Positions 32,506-45,374 of a stretch of 64,000 bases of DNA are shown one piece after another. Origin of the DNA: Megalonaias nervosa (Eukaryota; Mollusca; Bivalvia; Unionida; Unionidae); the NCBI GenBank assembly GCA_016617855.1, contig JAECUM010010990.1:1-64000 (forward strand). The letters are read 5' to 3'. A model generated the notes under the pieces. That model saw only the letters and a program-made list of their open reading frames with translations, was not told the origin of the DNA and made no database searches. The position numbers were made by a program, and so were the translations under genes. Each line of letters starts with the position of its first letter. Position 1 is the stretch's first letter.

Positions 32506-33918
32506 AGCAAAGTTATCTTACGTAGAATTAATACAACTAACATCCAAATTACAAACTATTTGTATATGGGTAAAAACATGAACATCCAGCCTATTTAGTA
32601 GACTAAGATAAGACTACTAAACTCGATTACCCATTTAGGTGGATAAAATCAACAGATTTAAGATTTAGAACAAATGTATCTGTCAACTAACATCTTTTGG
32701 GATTAAGACGAAACTTGTCACCTTTTAGACTTTATAGACAAAGTACTGCCATCTACTTTTGCTAATCAAATAGCAAGAGAATATAGAATAACTAAAAGAG
32801 ATTAAAATTGTACCACAGTCTACAATCAAAAGGCATACAAACACCAAATAAAATGTGTTTGTGTTGTTGTTTTGTTTTGCTATGGGGACGGGGGGCGGAT
32901 GAGTATTTTTACAAAATGTTTAAGTAATCGAGAGAAAGAAATGAAGTAATCAGCAACAACAAATAGACTGTATATTAGCATAGTAAACTGGAGAAAGAAT
33001 GTGCCTGGAATAAATAGGGACCACAATGGATAAGGAAGGTAGAAGAAATAATAACGAAGCGCTTTGTAGCAAAAATGGAACAAATCAAATATAATACCGT
33101 TCATAAAGCTGAGCATCTTGTGTTGGTAGATCTAAATTTTCAGGGACTTTATTCCAATGCTAACAGACGATAATAAAATATTGTATGCAAGTGGCAAAAT
33201 AAAAACATTTAGATACTTAGATAAAAATAATTAAAATATAATGAAGGGAAAGAAGAAAAATGATGAAGTATAGTATGGACAAATTAAGTTAAAGGATAGG
33301 TCTATGGTGTATTTAAAAAAAACAGTGATTATACATGATACCGGCAACACATGATACTGGTAAATTATGTACATATTTGTTTTTGTTTCTTTGTATTTGT
33401 TTTGTCGTTTTGTTTGTTGGTTTGTTTTTTAATTTAAAAACGGTGATTTAGAGTGTTTTAAAGAAAAACTTTCAAAATGGTGGTTTAGGGTTTTTAAATA
33501 ATTTAAATGCTACTATTCATACCCATTTACCATCCATATATTACATTTTTTGAAAAAGTGTGGGAATGGATGAGATTGATGGTCAAGTTGTACACACTCT
33601 ATCTACTTGTAGCAAATGTGTTATAGCTATATATTTTTACTATATCACCGTTTTCTATATACATGGAAAAAAGCATGGAGTGTAGACTGCACAAATAAGC
33701 TTTAGAACATCAAAAATGTCATTAAGGAGTGGCGTCCCTCATATAGAACAAAAACAAATACGAGTTGTTATTGTGCTTCTCACGTATAGGTCACACTTAC
33801 TTAAACCAAGAGTTCCTCCTGAATGGTGTACCTCTACCAAAGTACGTATCCTCTCGATGTTCAGTGATAGTGGTATGCGTTTTGTAGTGTGTATCAACGT
33901 CAACCATATGAAACATTT

Positions 33919-33922
<4 letters not shown>

Positions 33923-33977
<55 letters not shown>
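33923..33977. repeat. (AT)n microsatellite
   Basis: About 54 bases of alternating AT. Confidence 0.95.
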
Positions 33978-33981
<4 letters not shown>

Positions 33982-35769
33982 TAAGAAAACTATAAACAGT
34001 GTATCACCATTTTCAGATATATGTTATACTGACTCAATTTTCTTCTCATTAAAATTGACCAAACAGTTCTTCTAATCGCAAGGCATCAAATTTACATTTT
34101 ACTGTAACTATATCGAACCAATCTCAAAATTGTCTTTGTTTGTGTATATTCTCTTATGCCCATCGTACATTATACTTGAAATACTTATAAATGTTTCTAT
34201 TTTCATGTTTAGATTAGTAAGTTTACAACGTACAGCCTTACAAATAATAACCAGAATACATGCATAGATCTTATAGTCTGTTGGAGTAATGTCCCTTCAC
34301 TAAGAAATGTGATAGTACAGACAAGCTTTGTATCATGTATATTGTCACCTTAATGTTGACGTGTCTTCCCCACTAGTTAATTTTTATTTCTCAGTAGTTC
34401 ATTTTGATTGGTACCATGAACACATTATAATTACGAATGTATATCACCCTTTTCCCAAATGTAACTATTCCAAATGTTTTGTAAAAAGTGAGCGTCCGAT
34501 ATTCATGATGTGATTCGCAATAATATTCTGATGCAATTTTCCATTACGTGGCAGGTTGTTTCGAATAGCCAGCTATGGGTGACCATTAAAGAGATGTTTA
34601 TTATTATCATCACTTGCCAAACTGGTATCCACTACCTCAAGCACCACCTGTTTATAATGCTCGTAAAGGTTTTCGTACTGAACTATTTGTACGTAATAGA
34701 TAATAGGTACATGATAGACATACATATTTGTTTCAATTATAGTTGAGAATGCCATTATTTCCACAGCTGCAGCAGTGATGACACAAAGAAGAGACATTCC
34801 ACAACGTAAACCATCTGAAGTACCAAACTTATCCAAAATCAATTTCAGCTTGAGTTTCAAAATTATAGTCTGCTGAATGTTCTTTAAAAAAAAAAAAAAA
34901 AAAATTACAGTGAAGAAACTTTCAATAGGTATGTGCACATTACTGACTATTTGAATTTGTTTAGTAAAACTGAGGATACATTTGCAACATAAAGGTAGAC
35001 TACCACAGAGAGTAGCAGCTGTTTTGACTGTAACCTAAATTTAGAAGAATTACATCTTATTACAACGTTGTTGAGACTTTCTCATCACTGGGGCATACAA
35101 ACGTAAGCGTGTTTGCCTAAATTATCGCCTTTAAGTTCAGTGCATAAATAATTCCTTGTATTAAATGACATAAAAATAGACTTTTAAGTACTGCAAATCG
35201 ACGATCTTTCTGTATAAGATTGAATGTATTTAATTAATGTTTGTGAAATTTGCCACGATATTTGCTTGGAAGTAGAGTGTGTGTATGCAATAAGTAGGTT
35301 GTAAGGAAAAGGGTGACTTACGTCTCCAAAATGTTCCATGTGAAAAGTAAGGAAAAATCCACTTTGCCTGTGACTGCAGTATACATCAATTCATACGTCC
35401 CATACAGCAGTTTAATAAATTCAAAGCTCAAAAGTAAAATTACCATATCTGTCTGCATTGCAGATCTGGTATCAAACTCGTTCTTTCCGCTCACTCAGAA
35501 CAAAACACATATGCCGTTTTATCTATTTATTGACTGTGATTAAATTGTTTCGAACACTTCGTTGTTCATTGTTTGTTTTCTTACTTTCTTTGTTTTATGA
35601 TGAAAATATATGACATGGTTCCTGGCTAACATATGGCATGACTGAACACCAAACAACAAGTGGCCAAATGTTCTGAAAAGACGATTAACTTTTATTCCAA
35701 GTATCTGTGATTTGTCTTCTTGCGATTCATGGTTACATGCTTGTAAAATACTGTATTATATATATATAG

Positions 35770-35935
35770 AATATATGTATAGTATGTATGCTGTATCAAT
35801 GATATACCACGAGATGTATAAATTTTTCATTAAAAGGAAACGAAGCTTGCTGAGTTTCCTTTTAATGAAAAATTTATACAACGAGTGGTATATCATTGAT
35901 ACAGCGTACATACTGTGCATATATTTTATTTATAT
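35770..35935. repeat. long hairpin / snapback MITE
   Basis: Arm 35770-35841 pairs with 35854-35935 around a 12-base loop (GAAGCTTGCTGA). Perfect blocks include TTTTTCATTAAAAGGAAAC with GTTTCCTTTTAATGAAAAA and TGTATCAATGATATACCAC with GTGGTATATCATTGATACA (up to a base at the block edges). Flanks are TA-rich, so any TA target duplication cannot be defined. No coding content. Confidence 0.85.
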
Positions 35936-36396
35936 CACATACAAATACATATATTTGCCCTTTGAACGGAGTTCAGATTTACTACAGGCAGCCGTGTATT
36001 GACCTAGTGAATGAACTCCTCACATCCCCGAGTGTGTCCGCTACAAAATTTAGTTCTCCGCCTTAGTGGTTATTTACAATCACCTCTGCATATTGATAAG
36101 TTGATTGTTTTCTTTTCTTGGTTTCTATTTTTCTCCACATTGATTAAATCAATATAATACACACTTATGATTTAAACATGAAAGATGGTTTTAATAATAA
36201 AAGTAGAGCAGTAGCAACACTTGGATAGCTACACCATTCAAATGAACGCAATGCCATTCACCTTCAGGCGCATGGAAATTAATGTGGAATAGAAACTAAG
36301 CCAACTGACGAACCAACAAGAGGTAATTAAAATATTTTAATATATTTACAGTTGATCTAAGTCATTATTCTGCTTTAGCAACAGTACAACCGACCC

Positions 36397-36401
<5 letters not shown>

Positions 36402-36439
<38 letters not shown>

Positions 36440-36601
36440 GGTTTGACTTTAAAACTCTGTCTCTGTCTGTCTGTCTGTCTGTCTCATCCTTTGGTCGGTT
36501 TGACTTAACTTTTACCATCATTTATAAGTCCAGAGATATTGTCGGAAAATCCTCTACGTTCGCCATTTCATAGATTTTAGCCCGTATCCTGCTACGATGG
36601 T

Positions 36602-36658
<57 letters not shown>
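36402..36658. repeat. (CT)n, (GTCT)n and (GA)n microsatellite cluster
   Basis: (CT)n at 36402-36436, (CTGT)n at 36459-36484 and (GA)n at 36605-36658, with TCGGTTTGACTT repeated after the first two runs. Confidence 0.9.
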
Positions 36659-36661
<3 letters not shown>

Positions 36662-37249
36662 TGGACATTTTCATATTTAAATAATAATAATCGATTTTTT
36701 AGAACATTATGGTATGTTTAAGAAAAAACAAAAAACAAAAAAATAAAAAAACATAACATTAAATATATCACAGTATGTGTACCACGTAACCGAGGAATTT
36801 ACTGGTTTGCAACATTGTATCATTGATAAACACTGTTGATAAATCCCAAGGAAAGTGCACACGTATCGTTACGACGAACCATATTCTTGTAGATTACTTG
36901 GTGTAATTTCTATTTCAAGGTTTTAATCCAGCTCAAATTCCTTTTCTCTCTCATTCCACATTTCTACGCAGTTTGTCCGTTATGCTTGAGAGGGGAGGGG
37001 AGAACAGAAAGCAGAAAGGATTGTGATGAAAATGTGTACCATATTAAATTAATTTAGAAAACGGGGATTATTAATACTTTTCATCATTATTTTTCATACG
37101 TCACTAGTGACTAATGTGTGGAAATTGATCATTGATCTAGAATCAACTGCAGACGCTCGCGAGAATGTTTATATATGCGTATTATTGCGCCATGGGCGGA
37201 TCACAATTTGATATACCAACAGTATTGGTATATCAAATTGCTTTATACC

Positions 37250-37625
37250 AACACTTTATCCTGCCTAAACCTGTAAACACTGATAGTTTTAAGCACATTT
37301 TTATGCTGATAAATCTTGTAAACACAGTTAGTTTTGAGTACACTTTTATACGTTGAACGTGTAAACACTGCTAGTTATATGTTCACTTTTATACTGCCCA
37401 AACGCGTGAACGCATATCTTTTTAAAGACACTTTTATAAGTCCATACTTGTAAATGCATCTAGTTTTAAGGACACTTTTGTACTGTGGAAACTTGTAAAC
37501 ACTACAAGGTCTTAGCACACTATCAGACTGTTTAAAGTAGTAAACAAGCACAGTTTTATACTGTCCACAATTGTATGAACACAACTACTTTTAAGGAAAC
37601 TTATATACCATGCAAACGTTGAAGC
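37250..37625. repeat. about 53-bp minisatellite, 6-7 units
   Basis: CTTGTAAACACTGCTAGTTT, then TAAGCACACTTTTATACTG recurs with heavy divergence. Overlapping ORFs on both strands are repeat-derived. Confidence 0.8.
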
Positions 37626-38264
37626 AAACACGCACCTTCTCTTGATACTGGTATTGATGCTTTCATGATAAACGCGTAAAATTTTTGTATCGTCTCTCTG
37701 AACACTGACGAATACTATTCAATGCAGTTTATTTATATTATTTACGCTAAGTTTCAAGTTATCTTTGTGTTCACTAGAAATTTGTGATTTTTTGCTCAGG
37801 ATTATTGATCCGAACACGAGTGGGCTGGTTTGAAAAAATTAATGCTCGCATTAATTTTGTTATTATGAATCGTTTAGGTTGTCGTATCCCAACACGTGTG
37901 TTCGGTTTTTAAACATATCTTATTATAGAACAACAGGGTTGGTTAACATTGAATCTCTTATTCCTTTATTATCTCCCTTTCCCCGATTAATGTCTCATGG
38001 ATATGATCACTAATAGTCAGATGAGTGCTGAAATCCAGACACTTTGAATGACAAACTTGTATATTTTGGAGAGCGGAAAGCCTTCGCCATAAAGTAACTG
38101 TTGCAGTAAAATAATCTGGCCGAATTTCAAGACCCGTTTGACAACTAAGGTTGATGCGGATTTGTATAAACATTCGGGTAAATTTTAGACTCGTTGGCCG
38201 GTTGATTGACTTATAGTTCTACAGTACAGTGTATTCATTATATACGAGTTTAGAAAACAGCTGA

Positions 38265-38295
<31 letters not shown>

Positions 38296-38836
38296 GAAAA
38301 GCAGCAATTGCAAAGAGAAAGTTTCCCCATAATCTAAGTTCAGAATCATTCAGTCTGTAACTAAATTTAAACAAATCTGAAAATATGTTTAGTTTCCAAA
38401 CAATGATAAAAACTATTTGTGTTTTGTACAAAAATATTTAGTTCTCGCTTGCAAAAAGGTAAACACAATGAATGAATATAACTGTGTAATGTCATTTCAC
38501 AGGAATTACTTTTCACAAAATTTTTCAAGTCCTTTTATCGATCCGCGTAAAATGTAGCCCATGAAGAAAGTTCAACTTGAAAACCAAACATGGAAGTTTT
38601 TCTTCTGGCACTTTTCAATATTTAATACAAGCTTTGTGTTATTAGTTTATACATGAATGTTGGACAGGAAATTGAACTCAGTCTTGTGATCACAGCACAC
38701 AGAGTAGAAAGAAATATGAAAATATGTGAGAATGTATTAAATCTTCCAAATAAATCGCTAACAAAATACTGGAAATGAAAATAAAGATTAAAACTGTCAT
38801 TTTTCAACATCATGGATCTAGCTTTAGTGTGGTTTT

Positions 38837-38929
38837 CTACAATCCCATGTTGTCCAACTCCCTTTGCATCTGACAAACAGCGCACATTCCGCAGAAAGAC
38901 AGGGCCATGCAGTCACTGCAAATTGAACC
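38837..38929 (-). CDS. PLAC8/cornifelin-type protein, last exon
   Basis: On the minus strand, after a TTTTCTTCCCAG acceptor, 30 codons read GSICSDCMALSFCGMCAVCQ and MQRELDNMGL, then TAG. This is the conserved Cys-rich C-terminus of PLAC8-domain proteins (CxxC...CQxxRE). Such proteins are small and Cys-rich and have been linked to membrane association and metal or size control in various eukaryotes; the function here is unknown. It follows the exon at 42093-42232 in the domain. The 3.2-kb intron between them contains a SINE, an LTR fragment and a minisatellite. Confidence 0.85.
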   Translation of the reverse strand, partial: GSICSDCMALSFCGMCAVCQMQRELDNMGL

Positions 38930-38999
38930 CTGGGAAGAAAAGAACGATATTGATAGAGACATGGTTGAATGGACCAATCTCGACCTGAAAGTGTTGTAA

Positions 39000-39345
39000 T
39001 ACCAGTAGCATTAGTAACAACATCAGCAGTATTATTATTAGCATATTGTACCATCAATAGCAGCAGTAGTAGAAGTTATATTGTAATAGTAGTGGCATCG
39101 GTAGCAGTAGCAGTAGTAGTAGTAGTAGTAGTAGCAGTAGTAGTTATATTGAACATTATATCAGTAATGTCGGTATTAGTAGTAGTTATATTGTACAATA
39201 TGTCAGTAGCATCGGTAGTAGCAGTGGTTGTTTTATTGTAATATTAATATCATCGATAGTAATAGTAGTGGTAGTTATGTTGTAATATCAGTAGCATCGA
39301 TAGTAGTAGTAGTTGTATTGTAATATTAGTAGCAGTAGTAGTAGT
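39000..39345. repeat. (AGT)n-type imperfect trinucleotide repeat
   Basis: Long run of AGT/AGC triplets with several TTATATTGTA blocks about 60-70 bases apart, suggesting a longer minisatellite. The Val/Ser-rich ORF here is an artefact. Confidence 0.9.
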
Positions 39346-39351
39346 TATTGT

Positions 39352-39607
39352 TGTTGTTGTTGTTGTTGTAGGGCTTAATGCCATTTTTCAGCACACGATA
39401 GGCTATACATGGCGGCCAGTATTAATGGTGGAGGAAGAAACCGGGAAATCCCCAGAAAGAACCACTGACCCACGAGAAGCTACTGGCAAGCTTTCTTACA
39501 TATCCACATTCGCCGAATCCGAGACTCGAACTCATGCAGACAGAGGTGAGATGGCAGTGATCCGTAACGGCGAGCACTTTAGACCACTCGGCCACTCGGG
39601 GCCCCAC
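39352..39607 (-). mobile_element. tRNA-derived SINE, family A, full length
   Basis: Minus-strand A-box TGGCCGAGTGGT, B-box GAGTTCGAGTCTC, the same core and AATGGCATTAAGCCC with a (CAA)n tail. The 10-base target duplication TAGTTATTGT lies at 39342-39351 and 39608-39617. Inserted in the intron of the PLAC8 gene. Confidence 0.9.
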
Positions 39608-39699
39608 TAGTTATTGTAATTGCAATATCAGTTGTAGTAGTAGTAGTTACACAGTAATATAAATAGCAGCGGCAGTCATAGAAATCGATGTTGTCGTTA

Positions 39700-40266
39700 A
39701 TTACACTACTATTATGTATATCTATATTGTGTGTTTAACTTTTGACAACGATTTTAGATTGTAATGGTCATTTGTAAACAAAATATTACACAGCTAATTT
39801 TTGTCTATGGTTATGGATTATATTTTAATGTAATGATCATTTGTAAGCAAGATCATGTTTTCTTGGATCTCAGTTCAAGACATTGTTTTTTTCCGCTTGG
39901 AAAAGAAAATATGGTCTACCTGATGTTTGTCAGGTTGATTCACTATTTTGGAATTATTGTGAACCCCTTCAAAGACATTCTGGATAATATTATTGTGATT
40001 ACTGAAGACTGTTGGCACATTGACACATTCGAGGCTACCTGTAGGTCAGCACATTCAAGACCCGGAATTCATTCGGAACGCTATACTTTTGGACTTGTGA
40101 TAGAACATTTAGGATAATTTGATATTTAATTCACAATACTGTAAGCTCCTTTTAAATTTCACTTTGCATTCTAGGCAAATAAATTATTTGTTGAATTTTA
40201 TTAAACGTGTTCGTTTTCTTTTTTTTTTCTGTCACTTAGTTTAAGACCATAGAGGCGTAATACTAA
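39700..40266 (+). mobile_element. truncated LTR, Gypsy family related to 42637
   Basis: Shared blocks with the LTRs at 18875 and 42637: ATTATTGTGATT, then GACTGTTGGCACATTGACAC; CACTTTGCATTCTAGGCAAA, TAAATTATTTGTTGAATTTT; and an end TAAGACCATAGAGGCGTAA against TAAGAGCCTAGACTCGTAAC. The 5' end is not defined. The ORF 39764-40117 lies inside it and is not called as a gene. Confidence 0.45.
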
Positions 40267-40984
40267 AGTAAGCAAAAGAATGATGCCAGTCATCCAAAAA
40301 ACCCAGCTTTTTTATTTAAAAAATGGAAAGGGATATTTGGATTAATTTGTTAAAAAGACAAATGAATTGAACGTTACAATGTCGCCCTCTAAATGTTTCT
40401 GCGATGAACGTTGAAAGCACGGGAACAACTTAAACAATTAGACACAACAAGCCAGAATTTGAATGAAATAATATACTGTGACATTTGATTTCTTGACCCG
40501 CTTTTGTATAACGTTCCACTAAAAGCATTGAATACCCCGATCTGCATTCTCTTTATGTACAGGCAGATAGTCAGCATTAACATTTCTTCTGCTTATTATT
40601 TCAAACAAGCAGATTACAGCCTTAAACCGAAGGATTTAAATTTAATAAAAACTCAAGCACGTGCAAGTTTTTTGCCGAGTTTGCCCCATCAGCCGAGGTG
40701 TATAATGCACATGCTAGGCTATTTATCTTACTTGAACCCTAGGTCAAGAGTGGCAACCAACACATCCTGCTGCACAATATAATTGTGATCTGAAACAATA
40801 TTTTCTTCAAAATCACTTCTTCTATGTATTTTAAAAAGTTATTGTAATCGCGCTTCTTTATTCCCGCAACTCTCTTTCTAAAACACGAACGAAAAAAGTT
40901 CCTACTAAAGCCTAACCGACTGCGTTAAGTCAACATCAATTTAGAGATGATACTCTTGTATAGCATACACTTACAATCAGTCAT

Positions 40985-41119
40985 CTGTCAGTAGTTCATG
41001 AATCTATTTGTCAGAGTTGCATTAGCAATCTGTCAGTAGTTCATGGATCTATCTGTCAGAGTCGCATTAGCAGTCTGTCATTAGTTCGTTAATCTATCTG
41101 TCAGAGGTGCATTAGCCAA
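40985..41119. repeat. 45-bp tandem repeat, 3 units
   Basis: CTGTCAGTAGTTCATGGATC, then TATCTGTCAGAG and GCATTAGC, starting at 40985, 41030 and 41075. Confidence 0.95.
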
Positions 41120-42092
41120 TAGACCTAATAACTTCAGATATCTACTCAATGGACAGAATTTCAAGGCAGACTATTTGAAAACGCAGAGGATTAGGAGGGT
41201 GATAAACCTTTTAACGCAAACGCCATTTCTCCTCTAACTGGCATAACAAAAGAACAAAATAAATGCTTGCTTACTAATAGGTTTTTTTTTTTAAGAATCA
41301 AAACCTGGAAATACTTAAATTAGAGTAAGAATATTTTATTTTAATAATTTTAATTTTTTAATTCAAATGTGAGCGCAAGTTGTAAGATTTTCATAGTTAT
41401 ATCAGGATAAATGTGAAAAAAATATAAGTGTTTTCACTAGGATCTTGATCACATATACACGAAAACCTGCATGTAATCAGCTTGTTAAACATAGGCGATG
41501 TGACTATATATTGTTAATACATGTTGATTTGTACGGTATTTCTCCCAATAAGTGATGTATTTATTAGGGTGGTATTGCCAACGGTAGAAACGTCTCACAA
41601 TTTATAAAATTTTTCAAACCGTTTATGAATATCAAAGACTGGATTTCTAATCTACCTTTTATTTACGCTATTTACTCAAAATTATATTCCTAAATAATAG
41701 CACAATAAAGTTCGAATGTAGACACAGCCCTTGCACTAACACTTAGCATTCTCCAATCAACACAAAATGATGCCAGCAGAAGTTCCTCAAGACATGAGTC
41801 TGGGTTATCCTGTGAACTTGTACAAACACAGCAAGGTAGTTATTACGACAAGGCAGCAATAAATAACTTAAAAGAAACTGTTTTCATATACTTCTTGCAA
41901 TGAAAGAATTAAAAGTCTGGCCTAGGTTATGTGCTGGTGAGGCTAAGTAAATAAAAACGCCATTATAGTTTCAGCAAGCATGCAAGCTAAACTTACAACA
42001 GTATCTTTTAGAACTATGTAGGTGAAATTGCTGTCGGGTATTTATAATATTTGAACACCTCCCGAAACACAAAAGGGCTAGTGTGTAAGTAT

Positions 42093-42232
42093 CCTGATTC
42101 CTCCCAGCGTTCTGATCCTGGCACGGAGGGCGATCATGCCGCCAGGCACGAACCACGGCATACACATGCACTCTCCGGTCCGTGACGAGATGTTACAAAT
42201 AGCGCACGGAAGACAGCAGTAGGTCATGATCA
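42093..42232 (-). CDS. PLAC8/cornifelin-type protein, internal exon
   Basis: Minus strand, after TTGTTTCACATTGCAG, 140 bases: two bases completing a codon, then IMTYCCLPCAICNISSRTGE, CMCMPWFVPGG and MIALRARIRTLGGIR. These are the CCLPC and the R-x-R-x-R-TLGGI segments of PLAC8 domains. The acceptor is good; the expected phase-0 end is followed by ATACTTAC, not GT. Reading on gives ILTH and TAG. The start exon (with the W-x-GLF-type motif) was searched for up to 58 kb and not found, so it may be remote or diverged. Confidence 0.85.
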
Positions 42233-42636
42233 CTGCAATGTGAAACAAAGAGATAAAAGTGGACCTGGTGTCGCTTACTTGGCTTAAAATGTTATTTTTT
42301 TTTTAATATAGGTTATATTTCTAGTAGTGCATCGTGACCTAGGTCGTAATTACCATTTTCTGAAAATACTTTGTCAACTGATAGGAAATTTCCATTCTGG
42401 AAGATTAGAATGAGGCTGTATCTTTAATTGATATAAACAGTTTTACTACTAATGATGATCTATATATTTAATCCACAATGATAGAGAAATATTAACTATG
42501 CATTATATTGTTTACAAAATAAATGTTCTTGGTCAGGTACACCATTAACTTGATTTTAGACAAGGTCAAGTACAAAATAATTTTTATATAACATATAATC
42601 ATTAGGAAAAGACAACAAATAATGCAAAGTAAATAT

Positions 42637-43567
42637 TGTTATGTACATTTAATTTAATTGGGGGTTTTTTTAGTTTTAATTTTTTAATTCATTACATGTT
42701 ATTGTAATGTAACATTGTTTACTGGATTTGACATTGTCCAGAAATTCAGTTCAATTCTGTTTGACCTGTTATTTTTTTTTTATTTCATTGATAAATAACT
42801 AATAATAGAAACACTGTATCTAGTTGCTGACCTCGTTTCAGAATCAGTGACAGTTTTGGTAAACAACTTTTTTACCATTTTTTTTTTTCTTTCTCAGAGT
42901 AAGAATCATTAAGTTAAGTCAAGGCCATGCCTGGAGTACGTGATACGAAACATGTGTTTATTGTTACAAACTTCTAATATTTTTTAGAAGACTGACTCTC
43001 ATCCAAGAATCAGTTTTGCGTCTTAATTAGCGTGTAACTGTTGTTTGTTTTGTTTCTTTATAGAGGTTTTTCAGTCGAGCTCCAAACAATTTAAGTTGTC
43101 ATTAAGTTGTGACCAGTCTGAGTTGAATTTTTTTTTTTATTTTATGTAATTCAGGTGATTCTTTTCTCTGGAAATACATAAGTGCTCCTACAAAATTCTT
43201 GGATAAAGACATTTATTGAAATGTATACGGAATTCAAAACTAGAATAATATTTTCTGTGATTCAACAAAGGATTGTTGACACAGCAACACTTCGAAGGTC
43301 ACAACAGACGTCATCGTCTTCCATTTTGGATTTCATTGGGATTCGAACTCGGCTTCATTCAGGACTTTGTATTACTAAGACTTCTATTTTTAATTCTTGG
43401 ATTATTTTTTCGACTTGATTCGTAAAACCGTAAGTTCTTTTTGTTTTTTGTTTTTTTCTTAATTTTTCATTTTGTATTCTAGGGTAATAAATTATTTGTT
43501 ACATTTCACAAAGCTTGTTGTCTTCACTCTTTTCTGTTACTTTTTGTAAGAGCCTAGACTCGTAACA
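42637..43567 (+). mobile_element. solo LTR, Ty3/Gypsy type
   Basis: 931 bases from TGTTATGTACATTTAATTT to GAGCCTAGACTCGTAACA, with a TGTTA/TAACA terminal inverted repeat and a 4-base direct repeat ATAT directly outside (42633-42636, 43568-43571). AATAAATTATTTGTT near 43486 could be the poly(A) signal. The related LTR at 18875 is joined to Gypsy integrase, which identifies the class. No internal domain is present, as after recombination between LTRs. Confidence 0.65.
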
Positions 43568-45374
43568 ATATACATAACACTAAATCAAACTGACTTCAGG
43601 ACTGACTAAACTAGTATGTTACCGAGAAACCATGCGAACCAATGTGCGATAAACCCATGCTGAAATGAACACTCCTTGTAAAAATCAATATCTACCTGCC
43701 CACCTTAAACGTAATCAATCACTGGGAAAATCTGTTCAGTTTCATGTCATGTAATCAATGTATAGATATAACAAATCGTTTAAAATATTAGTGTTTATTG
43801 CTTGAAAGCGCAATGACCTAAAATCCAGAATACAAAGCCAATAACCTATATAAAGTATACCATCTAATTCCCATTTTCACGAGTGACGCACACTCAAATT
43901 TAATTATTTCTCCATTGATTTTTCGGATCTATTTTTAAAACTGAAAGAAAGGTGACTTTTATGAAGGTTAGAAAACAAGAACTCTGTCTGGACAGCAATT
44001 TGTCGTTTTCCCTGATTCTTCTGTAGTTATTTATTTCAGCTGATAGAAGACAATGTTGGCTAATCGGGTAAATGAAATTAAAAGAGAAGTTTTTCTTCCA
44101 ATATTGAATATCATCCGTTATGTTGACTTGAGTTTGCTGCATTATAACAAAGGGTACTAGCTTTGTTTGTAATTTGTTTCACTTGACGGTATATAAATGA
44201 AATAATATGGTTATATCCGACAATTTACCTAGAGAAGAATTAAATAAAAAGAACCAGCACAAATCAATATTATTGAAATCGCATGTTGTTGGAACGATGC
44301 CCATGGAACGGTTGTCATTGGAGGAAAGATCGAGATGATGTTAAATTTAATACTATCATTAATGAGAGCAGTGCGAAAAATATGTTTTCCAAATGACGCT
44401 AAATAGATAAGTACATAAGATAATTAAAACAAGCTAGTCATCAGGAAAGTGTGTGAACGTTACGATCTGCCAATGAATCAGTACGATGTTGATAAAACAC
44501 ATATGAACGTCCTCATTAAGTTATATGCATACCTCTAAGTCAACTTAATCTTCACAATTCATCAAATGATCCCTGAACTGTGTTACTTCCTGTGCCTAAA
44601 TATCTTTGTAGAGCCTTGTCCCCTTGGCTGTGCTACCGTATCTGGCCTAACATATAGAGCTGTTTTATGACTGAAACATAGTATGGTGTCTTGGGCGTGT
44701 GCTTGGTTTAAAGAATGGGGTCGGACTCAATATTCTTAAAAGCACTGTGTTGACTCAAAATAACGGATGCGGACATTCACCAACATTTCAAAGGAGCTAG
44801 GTTACACAGCAATTTACGAATCCATTTAAACTTTCTACATCTAGCTGGCACTCCGTCCATGTTATAAGATCTACAGGAGTGGTTTCCTGATGAGATGGAA
44901 TAACAAGGGACCCAAGTGGGGCTGTCATCGCTCAACTAGCTTACACAATTCAATAGTTAGCCATTTCAATACGAAAGCTAAAGTGTTATTAGCAGTAAAC
45001 CTAATGTAAATTATCTCGGAAACTTTATATCATGTCCATTTTTTTCTTTTTTGTCTATTGTATGACAATTGTTCTCTAAATGATAAGGCTTGTCTCATAT
45101 GCATAGTTTCTTGTTGATAATTGAATGCATCCAAGCGTAAAATCTAATCAATATTCGGTCTCCATAGTGGTAACATGATATTCCAATTGGATTCAAAATT
45201 ACCTCATAAATATGCATAGATCCTGCTTACAAAATACATGGACAGCTGAATGATATCAGACAATTAAACAAGTTTGACCAAACTTTGATCAAGCATATAA
45301 TTGCTCTAGAGATGACTAGCTTTGCCAAGCAGATGTAAGATCGTGTGATCAAAACAAAATAATGTCGCTAGAGT

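Larger units (their letters stand above)
32510..38836. other. gene-free stretch with simple repeats
   Basis: No coding feature was recognised. It holds (AT)n at 33923-33977, a poly(A) tract near 34884, a strong hairpin at 35770-35935, (CT)n at 36402-36436, (GA)n at 36605-36658, a 53-bp-type repeat at 37250-37625 and (CT)n near 38262-38292. Confidence 0.7.
38930..42092 (-). other. intron of the PLAC8 gene with repeats
   Basis: Contains an (AGT)n-rich tract (39000-39345), a SINE (39352-39607), an LTR-like fragment (39700-40266) and a 45-bp tandem repeat (40985-41119). The intron has an AG acceptor but no GT at the expected donor position (see the exon at 42093). Confidence 0.65.

Noticed and set aside
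39764..40117. 117-codon ORF
   Set aside because: It lies within an LTR-like segment and shows no gag, pol or host domain.
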